Part shown: positions 30,836 to 38,152 of the stretch, in pieces | How positions within the stretch are numbered: the first letter of the stretch is position 1 | Layout of the letters: the number at the start of each line of letters is the position of its first letter | DNA from: Lachnospiraceae bacterium | GTDB taxonomy: Bacteria; Bacillota; Clostridia; Lachnospirales; Lachnospiraceae | DNA: 44,250 bases | Direction of reading: 5' to 3' | NCBI GenBank assembly: GCA_029006155.1 | Contig: JAQXGF010000037.1 | Span: 1 to 44,250 of the forward strand | The notes under the pieces: generated by a model | Databases searched by the model: none | What the model saw: the letters and a program-made list of their open reading frames with translations, nothing else | Told to the model about the DNA's origin: nothing | Position numbers and translations under genes: made by a program

Positions 30836-32227
30836 TCAGGTGTGGAAGAAGACGGAAAAACAGATTTTGTTCCCGTCTTTATATTCTGCTGTGATCTGGC
30901 CATGGTTCGCCTCCGTGATCGACTGTGCGACCGAAAGGCCGATGCCGTAGCCGCCTTTTTTCTGCGTGCGTGCCGCATCTGCGCGGTAGAAACGGTCAAA
31001 GAGACGGGCTGGCGGGACATCCGGGAGCGTGTCACAGGTGTTGGCGACCTGCAGCAGTGTGCCGCGGCTCTCTTTTTTGAGTGTGATCGTTACGGAACCG
31101 CCATCATTTGTATATTTTAAGGCATTTTCCAGAAGGATCGAGAGAAGCTGCGTGATATGCCCCTGATCCGCATGCAGCTGGAGGTCGGGCTGGATCTCGG
31201 TCTGCATGGCGATCTGACGCAGTGCGAACGGCTCAGCAAAGGCATCGGCATTTTCCTGCACGAGCGCACTGAAGGAAAAGTCCGACGGTGTGATCTGCAA
31301 AGTGGCCTCATCCATGCGTGCCAGTGTGAGCAGGTTTTTCATCAGGCCGTTTAAGCGGTTCACCTGTTCGCGGATGTTGCGGCTCCATTTGTTTTCGCCG
31401 TTGTAGAGCTCCATCGCGTCGGTGTTTGCCAAGATGATCGCGAGTGGTGTCTTGATCTCATGACCGGCATTTGTGACGAACTGCTTCTGCTTTTGCATGT
31501 TCTCTGCAAAAGGACGGATAGCGCGCTTCGAGAGCAGGATCACGAGCAGCAGCATGAGGATCCAGCAGAGCACGCCGAGCGCGATCGAGAGCAGAAGTAC
31601 ACGCAACGAAGAAAAAATCTCCTGCGAGGTATCCAGAAAGATGAGCACGACCTCTTCCTTTTCCGTATCTACGCGCACGGAATATTTGTACTTTCCATTC
31701 ACGCCATTTGCCTCAGCGGCCTGCCAGACGGAAGCAGCGAGTGCATCGGCATCCTCCTCACTTAACGTCGAGACGCGGGTGACATCCGTGGAGAGAACTT
31801 CTCCGGACAGATCTGTACGCACGACAAAATAGTTGGAGGAGAGAATCGCATCCTCCGCATTGCGTCCAGGATCAAAGGGAGAAGAAGGCGGTTCCGGAGG
31901 CTTATCGGCCTGAGAATCATTTTCCAGAGCAATATTTTCTGTGGATTCGTTTTCTGACGGAGAGCCGTCTGCTTCAGATTTGTTATTTGATGAAACGGAA
32001 TCCGGAGCGATCGATTCTTTGCCGGAAAATGGATCATGTGCATTGGCTCCCGGATTGTCCGGAAACTCGCCGAGTTCCTGCAGGGTGATCCAGCCAAGCG
32101 TGCGGTTCGTCTCCTTTCCGGAGATGACCATATTTGTGAGATTGATGCCGCCGAGCAGCACCAGAAGCAGGATGCTGACGGCGGTCATCGAGGTAATGAC
32201 AAATTTTTTCTGCAGTGCACGGATCAT
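30836..32227 (-). CDS. Membrane sensor histidine kinase
   Basis: This 463-aa kinase starts at 32227, where ATG overlaps the regulator's TGA. TM1 is about 10-34 and TM2 about 207-232. Between them is an external domain of about 170 residues whose first half is acidic, Ser/Asn/Pro-rich and low in complexity (…PPEPPSSPF…), then a folded part. Cytoplasmic motifs are the H-box with His256 (NAGHEIKTPLAI), N-box (LLENALKYTNDGG) and G-box (GYGIGLSVAQ), so it should be active. Partner of the OmpR-type regulator; the signal is unknown. Confidence 0.93.
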   Translation of the reverse strand: MIRALQKKFVITSMTAVSILLLVLLGGINLTNMVISGKETNRTLGWITLQELGEFPDNPGANAHDPFSGKESIAPDSVSSNNKSEADGSPSENESTENIALENDSQADKPPEPPSSPFDPGRNAEDAILSSNYFVVRTDLSGEVLSTDVTRVSTLSEEDADALAASVWQAAEANGVNGKYKYSVRVDTEKEEVVLIFLDTSQEIFSSLRVLLLSIALGVLCWILMLLLVILLSKRAIRPFAENMQKQKQFVTNAGHEIKTPLAIILANTDAMELYNGENKWSRNIREQVNRLNGLMKNLLTLARMDEATLQITPSDFSFSALVQENADAFAEPFALRQIAMQTEIQPDLQLHADQGHITQLLSILLENALKYTNDGGSVTITLKKESRGTLLQVANTCDTLPDVPPARLFDRFYRADAARTQKKGGYGIGLSVAQSITEANHGQITAEYKDGNKICFSVFFHT

Positions 32228-32898
32228 TCCTTTGCCTCCAGTGTATAGCCGACGTTCCGCTTTGCGCAGATCGCGCAGGAAGAGCCGACGGCGGTGAGCC
32301 GTTTTCTCAGATAAGAGATGTAGACCCATACGACGCCAAGCTCTGCATCGGTATCGTATCCCCATACCTTTACGAGCAGATCGGCGGAGGAGAGGTAGAT
32401 GCCCTGATTACGCATGAGCAGTTCCATCAGCTGGTATTCCAGACGCGGCAGTACGACGCTTCCGGTCGGGCCGGAGAGTTCATAGCTGGCCAGATTTAAG
32501 GAGAGATCCCCACAGCGGAGGATATCCGGGGAAAATTCCTCCCGGCGGCGCAGCATTGCGCGGATGCGGGCCAGCAGTTCGCCCATCGCAAATGGCTTCG
32601 GCAGGTAATCATCCGCCCCGGCGTCGAGTCCCTGGATCCGGTCTTCGACTTCTGTCTTGGCAGTGAGCAGCAGGATCGGCGTCCGGCAGCCTGCCGCGCG
32701 AAGCTTCTGCAGCACCTCAAGGCCGCTTAATTTCGGCATCATGATGTCGAGAATGATGCCGTCATACGTCTCGCTGAGCGCATAGGAGAGTGCGTCCTCG
32801 CCATCTGCGACCGCGTCGACGAGATAGTTGTGATAGGTCAGGATGTCCACGACGGCTTCCGCCATCGTGGGTTCATCCTCTGCATATAAGAGTTTCAT
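32224..32898 (-). CDS. OmpR/PhoB-family response regulator
   Basis: This 224-aa regulator has a receiver domain with acidic pocket EDE (7-9), phospho-acceptor Asp51 (ILDIMMPK) and Lys101 (YLPKPF). The C-terminal winged helix is of the Trans_reg_C type (VLPRLEYQLMELLMRNQG..., VWVYISYLRKRL). It overlaps both neighbours by 4 bp (ATGA at each end). The CTAAG direct repeats upstream of the secreted-protein gene are a plausible target. Confidence 0.95.
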   Translation of the reverse strand: MKLLYAEDEPTMAEAVVDILTYHNYLVDAVADGEDALSYALSETYDGIILDIMMPKLSGLEVLQKLRAAGCRTPILLLTAKTEVEDRIQGLDAGADDYLPKPFAMGELLARIRAMLRRREEFSPDILRCGDLSLNLASYELSGPTGSVVLPRLEYQLMELLMRNQGIYLSSADLLVKVWGYDTDAELGVVWVYISYLRKRLTAVGSSCAICAKRNVGYTLEAKE

Positions 32899-33416
32899 GC
32901 TTTTTTCGGCTCCGGATAGTCGACACCAAAAGTATCGACGGTCATCGATTTGATTTTCTGCTCTTTCATCGGACGGTCACGGAAATCGGTCGGGACATCG
33001 GCGATCTTGTTTACGACATCCATACCCTCAATGACCTTTCCGAATGCCGCGTAAGCGCCATCCAGATGCGGGGCATCTTTGTGCATGATGAAGAACTGAG
33101 AGCCTGCGGAATCCGGATGCATCGCACGTGCCATCGAGAGAACGCCCTCGGTGTGGCGGAGGTCATTTTTGAAGCCGTTCTGAGAGAACTCACCCGGAAT
33201 CGTGTAGCCTGGGCCACCCATGCCGGTGCCGTCCGGGCAGCCGCCCTGGATCATAAAGCCGTTGATAACGCGATGGAAGATCAGGCCATCATAGAAGCCC
33301 TTCTTTACGATGCTGATGAAATTGTTGACGGAGTTCGGAGCGACCTCCGGGTAGAGCTCTGCCTTGATGCAGTCGCCGTTTTCCATGGTAATTGTTACGA
33401 TTGGGTTCTGTGCCAT
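32895..33416 (-). CDS. Cyclophilin-type peptidyl-prolyl cis-trans isomerase
   Basis: This 173-aa single-domain cyclophilin has no signal peptide and so is cytoplasmic. Family motifs include FHRVINGFMIQGG (catalytic Arg), AMHPDSAGSQFFI and LDGAYAAFGKVIEGMDVV. It is the first gene of the operon and its stop overlaps the response-regulator start (ATGA), an unusual translational link between a housekeeping folding enzyme and a two-component system. Confidence 0.95.
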   Translation of the reverse strand: MAQNPIVTITMENGDCIKAELYPEVAPNSVNNFISIVKKGFYDGLIFHRVINGFMIQGGCPDGTGMGGPGYTIPGEFSQNGFKNDLRHTEGVLSMARAMHPDSAGSQFFIMHKDAPHLDGAYAAFGKVIEGMDVVNKIADVPTDFRDRPMKEQKIKSMTVDTFGVDYPEPKKA

Positions 33417-33529
33417 TTTTCTGCTTCCTTTCTGATTATAAAAGTTTAACCGAATCAGGCAGGTCCCCTGTTTCCATTGCGTGAAGTACGAAGCAGTGGG
33501 TGGAGACTTTATCTGCCTTGACGAATGAA

Positions 33530-33558
33530 ATTATAACGTCTAAAAGAATGGAATGCAA
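33530..33558 (-). promoter_or_regulatory. Promoter of the cyclophilin/two-component operon
   Basis: On the minus strand TTGCAT (33558-33553), 17-bp spacer, TATAAT (33535-33530). The leader includes a piece of the AACCGA repeat family (33442-33470). Confidence 0.65.
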
Positions 33559-33570
33559 GGCGAAAACGGG

Positions 33571-33598
33571 TTGCGTTCTATGGAAGGTATGATAAAAT
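33571..33598 (+). promoter_or_regulatory. Promoter candidate of the HAD-like/GNAT gene
   Basis: TTGCGT (33571-33576), 16-bp spacer, TAAAAT (33593-33598) preceded by TG. Back-to-back with the divergent promoter at 33530-33558. The leader to 33751 is about 145 nt with no recognised element. Confidence 0.45.
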
Positions 33599-33750
33599 GA
33601 AGAGCAATGGTCTGCATGAGAAAGTGCAGCCTGCGGCATATGTAAGCAGAAATAAGATCAGCGCGCAGGTACAGAGGAAGCAGGAAATGCGAGGAGCTGG
33701 CGACCGGGAATGACCGGCCGGAAAGGGAGGAGACTGCGATAGCAGAGAAG

Positions 33751-34746
33751 ATGCTGAAAAACGTTTATTATAAATTGGAAGAAAACCATCAGGCCGGGCT
33801 GTCGGAGCTGCTTGCGGAGCTGGAGACAGAGGGAATTTATCAGGAAGTAGTTGATGAGAAAAAGAGATCAGAGGATGGTACGCTCCTCATTACCGATGAC
33901 TGCCGGCTGGCAGAGCAGGCTGGGGCAAAAGCGATTGCCTGCATTGGCATCTCAGAGTCGGACGGATATTTTGCCGGCGCTGCGATGGTGCTGCCGGATC
34001 TGCTGGATGTGGATGTGCAGATGCTGCGGGAGTGCTTCTGCCATTTTCATGGGATTCCGGCGACGATTGCAGAGAGCAGCCGCCTGATCCTGCGGGAGCT
34101 TGCCGAAGAAGATGTGAAGACGCTCTGCCGGATCGGGGAGGAAGACGGGATGGAATATGCGTTTTGTGGTTCCAGAAAAAAGGCGGGCTTTACGTCGGAG
34201 GTGCTCAAAGCGTACTGCAAGGAGCAATACCGGCTGTATGGATATGGACTGTGGGGCGTTTTTTTAAAGGAAAATGTCTGCTCGCAGGAAGTGGACCAGG
34301 AGAAGCAGGACGAGCAGGCGCGGCTGATCGGATGCTGTGGGTTCGCAGAGGCTTCGGGCGTGCCGGAGCCGGGCTATGGCAGTGGTCTGCAGTTGGAACT
34401 GGAGTACATGCTGAGCAGCCCGTACCAGCACCGCGGCATCGGGAATGAGATGTGCCGCATGGCGCTGCAGTATGCCAGAGAGTATTTGCGCGTGGATACG
34501 GTCTGGGTGCAGGTGCATGCGAAAAATGTGGCGGGGTATGCGCTGGCACAAAAGCTGGGATTTCGTCCGGTGGATGACGGGAGGAACGGCTCTGGAGCAG
34601 GCAATGGTATGATTGCGTCAGAGTGCGGGAGAGAATTTCCTGAACAAAGGAAAAAACGGACAGAAGCTCCGGTTCGCTGGCTTGTGTGGAAAAAAAATGC
34701 GAATGATTTTGCTGAGTTTGACAAATCAGCGCCATGTCGATTATGA
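33751..34746 (+). CDS. GNAT acetyltransferase with an N-terminal HAD-like region
   Basis: This 331-aa protein has, at residues about 40-110, a HAD-like arrangement (LLITDDCRLAEQAGAKAIACIG...) without a complete catalytic set. Residues about 110-290 are a GNAT domain: RLILRELAEEDVKTLCRI at the start, YQHRGIGNEMCRMALQYA as the acetyl-CoA loop, and NVAGYALAQKLGF as motif B. The C-terminus is basic. The listed ATG lacks a good SD; GGGAGGAG (33725-33732) is placed for the in-frame ATA at 33739, so the true start may be ATA. Substrate unknown. Confidence 0.83.
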   Translation: MLKNVYYKLEENHQAGLSELLAELETEGIYQEVVDEKKRSEDGTLLITDDCRLAEQAGAKAIACIGISESDGYFAGAAMVLPDLLDVDVQMLRECFCHFHGIPATIAESSRLILRELAEEDVKTLCRIGEEDGMEYAFCGSRKKAGFTSEVLKAYCKEQYRLYGYGLWGVFLKENVCSQEVDQEKQDEQARLIGCCGFAEASGVPEPGYGSGLQLELEYMLSSPYQHRGIGNEMCRMALQYAREYLRVDTVWVQVHAKNVAGYALAQKLGFRPVDDGRNGSGAGNGMIASECGREFPEQRKKRTEAPVRWLVWKKNANDFAEFDKSAPCRL

Positions 34747-34747
34747 T
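34718..34747 (+). promoter_or_regulatory. Promoter of the MBOAT/SGNH pair
   Basis: TTGACA (34718-34723), 18-bp spacer, TATGAT (34742-34747), embedded in the end of the preceding gene, about 75 bp before the MBOAT start. Confidence 0.6.
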
Positions 34748-34821
34748 AGGAACGATTATGAGCGAACCGACCGGGTGGTTCGTGACAGAATGATAGAAAG
34801 TAAGAACGCAAAGGAGAAGTT

Positions 34822-36318
34822 ATGCTTTTTAATTCACTGGAATTTCTTTTATTTTTTCCGGCGGTATGTCTGTGCTATTATGTGATCCCGTATCGCATCC
34901 GGTACCTGTTTTTGCTGGTGTGCAGCTATTTCTTTTATATGTGCTGGAATCCGCAGTATGCCCTGCTGATGCTGACATCGACGGCAATCACCTATGCGTC
35001 CGGCCTGTTGCTGGAGAAGGCGAAGCAGATCGAGGAGGAGAAAAGACGGAAGCGGAGGATGCACTGGTGTGTATTTCTCTCGTTTGTCAGCAATCTCGCG
35101 ATTCTGTTTTTCTTTAAATATTTTGATTTTGCGGCGGATACGGTCGTGCGGCTGTGCGCGCTGGCGCAGATCGAGGTACATCGTCCGGCCTTTGATGTCA
35201 TCCTTCCGGTCGGTATTTCCTTTTATACGTTCCAGGCACTTGGCTATACCGTCGATGTGTACCGGGGCGAGATTTACGCGGAGAAGAATTTTCTGAAATA
35301 TGCGCTGTTTGTATCGTTCTTTCCACAGCTCGTGGCCGGCCCGATCGAGCGCTCGAAACATCTGCTGATCCAGATCAATGAGAAGCATCGCTTCGAATTT
35401 GAACGTGTCCGCGACGGACTGCTTCTGATGCTGTATGGATATTTTCAGAAGGTCGTGCTGGCGGAATACCTCGCGATAGCGGTGGATAATGTATACAATA
35501 CCTGCACGGAACGCACCGGTTTTCAGCTGTTGATCGCCACGATTCTGTTTGCCTTTCAGATTTACTGTGATTTTGGAAGCTATTCGAATATCGCGATCGG
35601 AGCTGCGAAGGCCATGGGATTTACGCTTATGGAGAACTTTAATACGCCGTATCTCTCGATGTCGGTGGCGGAGTTCTGGAGACGATGGCACATTTCGCTT
35701 TCTACGTGGTTCCGCGATTATCTGTACATTCCGCTCGGCGGCAACCGAAAAGGAAAGGTGCGGAAATGGTTCAATCTGATGGTCGTTTTTCTGGTGAGTG
35801 GCCTGTGGCACGGGGCGAGCTGGCATTACGTGTTCTGGGGCGGGTTAAACGGAGCCTATCAGGTGCTCGGCGAATGGATGCGCCCCATCAATAAAAAGCT
35901 GAAGCAGTGGTTCCGCGTGGATGAGACATCGTTCAGCCACCGGCTGCTGCGGATTCTGCTGACGTTTGCCCTGATCTGCGTGAGCTGGATCTTTTTCCGG
36001 GCCGGTTCCGTGTCGCAGGGAATGGACATCCTGAAGCGGATCCTTGGTCTTTCCGGCACGTACTGGTTCACGTGGGGCGACAATCTGACCGTCATGGGAC
36101 TGACCGAGCAGACGAAGGATGTGCTGATCGTCTGCCTGGCGATCCTGGCTGCTGCGGATATCTGCAAATACAGAGGGATTCGGCTGATCCAGTGGATCGA
36201 GAAGCAGGGAATCTGGTTCCGCTGGCTTATCTATTTTGCGGCGATTTTCGGCATCCTGATTTTCGGTGTGTACGGACCGGGGTATGATGCCAGCCAGTTC
36301 ATATATTTCCAGTTTTAA
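34822..36318 (+). CDS. MBOAT-family membrane O-acyltransferase (AlgI/DltB-like)
   Basis: This 498-aa protein has about ten membrane helices and starts MLFNSLEFLLFFPAV, typical of AlgI-like MBOATs. Family motifs include LPVGISFYTFQALGYTVDVYRG, FPQLVAGPIERSK, FWRRWHISLSTWFRDYLYIPLGGN and catalytic His330 in VSGLWHGASWHYV. MBOATs move acyl (often acetyl) groups across the membrane onto an exported glycan, working with an SGNH partner, here the gene at 36461. No dlt or alginate genes are near, so the acceptor polymer is unknown. AAAGGAG lies five bases before the ATG. Confidence 0.94.
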   Translation: MLFNSLEFLLFFPAVCLCYYVIPYRIRYLFLLVCSYFFYMCWNPQYALLMLTSTAITYASGLLLEKAKQIEEEKRRKRRMHWCVFLSFVSNLAILFFFKYFDFAADTVVRLCALAQIEVHRPAFDVILPVGISFYTFQALGYTVDVYRGEIYAEKNFLKYALFVSFFPQLVAGPIERSKHLLIQINEKHRFEFERVRDGLLLMLYGYFQKVVLAEYLAIAVDNVYNTCTERTGFQLLIATILFAFQIYCDFGSYSNIAIGAAKAMGFTLMENFNTPYLSMSVAEFWRRWHISLSTWFRDYLYIPLGGNRKGKVRKWFNLMVVFLVSGLWHGASWHYVFWGGLNGAYQVLGEWMRPINKKLKQWFRVDETSFSHRLLRILLTFALICVSWIFFRAGSVSQGMDILKRILGLSGTYWFTWGDNLTVMGLTEQTKDVLIVCLAILAAADICKYRGIRLIQWIEKQGIWFRWLIYFAAIFGILIFGVYGPGYDASQFIYFQF

Positions 36319-36445
36319 CCGAGGCAAGCAAGTCCGCTGTGAGGACTTGCTTGTATCAGGAGTGGTATCAGGCCACTCCTGATAAGCTGCGAAGCAGCTG
36401 CTCGGTTAATGAGCAAGTAGCGAAGCGAATTGCGAATATCCGCTT
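36315..36445. repeat. Cloverleaf-forming intergenic repeat between MBOAT and SGNH genes
   Basis: The closing stem TTAACCGAG/CTCGGTTAA (36315-36323/36401-36409, 9 bp) encloses three perfect hairpins: 36325-36335/36343-36353 (11 bp), 36354-36365/36373-36384 (12 bp) and 36385-36390/36394-36399 (6 bp, GAA loop), with almost no unpaired bases between arms. A conserved tail (AGCAAG, CGAAGCG, AATATCCGCTT) follows. The closing stem begins in the MBOAT stop codon. Shorter relatives are at 10982-11053 and 23517-23555, with fragments near 33442, 26888 and 39860. Confidence 0.82.
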
Positions 36446-36460
36446 TGATTGGAGGGCATT

Positions 36461-37522
36461 ATGAAAAAAACAGTCAGATGGCTTTTGGCAGCCGTCCTTT
36501 TTATCGGGATTGGTCTGCTTTTATATGGAAGAATTTCGGAGGTGCTGCGCAGGAAGAGCGGCACAGAATCGGATATGATTCATTCATTTTATGAGGTGAA
36601 AGAAGATTCGCTGGATGTGCTGTTTCTCGGGAGCAGCCATCTGTACTATGGTATACAGCCGAATGTGCTGTGGCGCGAGTACGGGATCGCCGCTTATGAT
36701 ATGGGAAGCGCAGAGCAGACAGTGGCGTCGTCTTATTTTCTTTTAAAAGAGGCGTTTCAATATCAGAAGCCGAAGGTGGTCGTGCTGGAGAGCTATTATC
36801 TGTGGTGCCCGGAGCTGTATCATTCAGAGGCACGTCTGCGCCAGGCATTTGATGGGATGCGGTATGGAGCGGCCAAGCGGGAGATGGTCGATACGATGCT
36901 TCCGGAGCTCGACTGGAAGGAGCGTCTGACCTACTATCTGCCGTTTTTGAAATATCATGAGCGGTGGAATGCGCTGGAAGATTATGATTTCCATACGAAG
37001 CCGTATTTGAGAGGCGCGCGGATCGATTATACAATCGCACCGCTGGAGGATCCGGGACTTCCGACGGAGGCGTCCGAGCTGCCGGAGCTGAGTCTGGAAT
37101 ATCTGGAAAAAATAAAGGAGCTTTGTGAGGAACATGACGCAGAGTTTGTACTGGTGGCGATTCCGTATGGGGTAGAGATAGACCAGGATCGCTATGTATA
37201 CCAGCAGGGCATGAACCTGGCGCTTGAGACTTGGGCGAAGGAGCAGGAGATTCCGTTTCGGTTCTATCAAAAAGAGGAGCCGGAGCTGATCGATTTTGCG
37301 ACGGATTTTCGGGATCAGACGCATCTGAACACCGCAGGCGCGGAGAAGTTTACGGCGGATTTCGGTGCGTGGCTGGCAGAACAGTATAAGCTGGAAAATC
37401 ACAGAGCGGATGAGGCATATGCACGCTACGAGGAGGATCTGCAGAAGTATGAGGCAGATGCCGCAGCGGCGAGAGAGCATCCGGTGGATACGGCGGATGT
37501 GGTGAGCGGCGCGGCCGGGTGA
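36461..37522 (+). CDS. SGNH/DltD-like acyltransferase partner of the MBOAT protein
   Basis: The start at 36461 (MKKTVRWLLA) has GGAGGG five bases upstream. This 353-aa protein has one N-terminal membrane helix (about 7-24) and an outward-facing SGNH domain: block I DVLFLGSSHLYYG (nucleophile probably Ser59), and a late Asp-His pair in DQTHLNTAG (Asp285, His288). It ends in an Ala/Glu-rich helix. Such proteins (AlgJ/AlgX, DltD, PatB types) take the acyl group from an MBOAT and place it on a glycan outside the membrane. Confidence 0.85.
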   Translation: MKKTVRWLLAAVLFIGIGLLLYGRISEVLRRKSGTESDMIHSFYEVKEDSLDVLFLGSSHLYYGIQPNVLWREYGIAAYDMGSAEQTVASSYFLLKEAFQYQKPKVVVLESYYLWCPELYHSEARLRQAFDGMRYGAAKREMVDTMLPELDWKERLTYYLPFLKYHERWNALEDYDFHTKPYLRGARIDYTIAPLEDPGLPTEASELPELSLEYLEKIKELCEEHDAEFVLVAIPYGVEIDQDRYVYQQGMNLALETWAKEQEIPFRFYQKEEPELIDFATDFRDQTHLNTAGAEKFTADFGAWLAEQYKLENHRADEAYARYEEDLQKYEADAAAAREHPVDTADVVSGAAG

Positions 37523-37610
37523 AACGGCTGGAAAGGAGATTCTGTCGGGATGGCGGTGCGACTGGGAACGTTGCCCGTGGATGAAATATGATATAAAAAA
37601 TGAGAAAGGA

Positions 37611-37654
37611 AAAATCCGGATGCAGAGCAGGAACGCTCTGCTATCCGGATTTTT
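37611..37654. terminator. Bidirectional terminator between SGNH and Nudix genes
   Basis: AAAATCCGGAT (37611-37621) pairs with ATCCGGATTTT (37643-37653), with inner CAGAGC/GCTCTG; A and T runs on both sides serve the converging genes. Confidence 0.88.
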
Positions 37655-37680
37655 CTATGTGACGGGAGAAATTCTATCAC

Positions 37681-38151
37681 TCAGTGCTCAGATGAAATCC
37701 CATAAAAGGAATACTCCCCGTACCGCCGCGTCCCCTCATACGGGATCTGTACGAAGCCATTTTCTTTGTGCAGTGCACACTGGATCAGCTTTTTCGTCAG
37801 ATCCGGGACATCCTCGCGCGTCAGGGCTTCGTCGATGTCGATCCAGAGTACTTCGCTGTTCTCGTTGTGGTCGGAGACGGCGTGTCCGGATACATAGTCG
37901 GCGGAAAAGGCGACATACCAGTCTTTCTGATTGAAACGGATGCCGATGACTTCCTTCGGTTCGACGACGATACCGGTCTCTTCCATATATTCACGCTTCA
38001 GTGCCTGCTGTGGCGTCTCGCCCGGCTCTACATAGCCGCCCGGCACGATCAGGCGGTTCTTGCCGACGCCGTAGGTGTGGCGGGCCAGCAGTACTTTCTG
38101 GTCGCGGATGACGATACCGGTGACAGATTGACAAAAATGCTGCTCATTCAT
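37681..38151 (-). CDS. Nudix hydrolase
   Basis: This 156-aa protein has a complete Nudix box (GGYVEPGETPQQALKREYMEETG pattern, about residues 38-60: G-x5-E-x7-R-E-x2-E-E-x-G), so it should hydrolyse a nucleoside diphosphate linked to another group; substrate unknown. It starts one base after the stop of the upstream GH13 gene, whose last codons carry its GGAGG, so the two are translationally coupled. The link to sugar catabolism may be nucleotide-sugar clean-up, a guess from position. Confidence 0.93.
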   Translation of the reverse strand: MNEQHFCQSVTGIVIRDQKVLLARHTYGVGKNRLIVPGGYVEPGETPQQALKREYMEETGIVVEPKEVIGIRFNQKDWYVAFSADYVSGHAVSDHNENSEVLWIDIDEALTREDVPDLTKKLIQCALHKENGFVQIPYEGTRRYGEYSFYGISSEH

Positions 38152-38152
38152 A

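Noticed and set aside
31016..31029. 14-base match to the GGGACATCCGGGAG hairpin repeat inside the kinase gene
   Set aside because: It encodes ordinary kinase residues and the match stops there; probably chance.
36385..36399. tRNA-like reading of the cloverleaf at 36315-36409
   Set aside because: No T-loop consensus, no anticodon-type 7-nt loop in the middle arm position with flanking U/R, and no acceptor/CCA arrangement.
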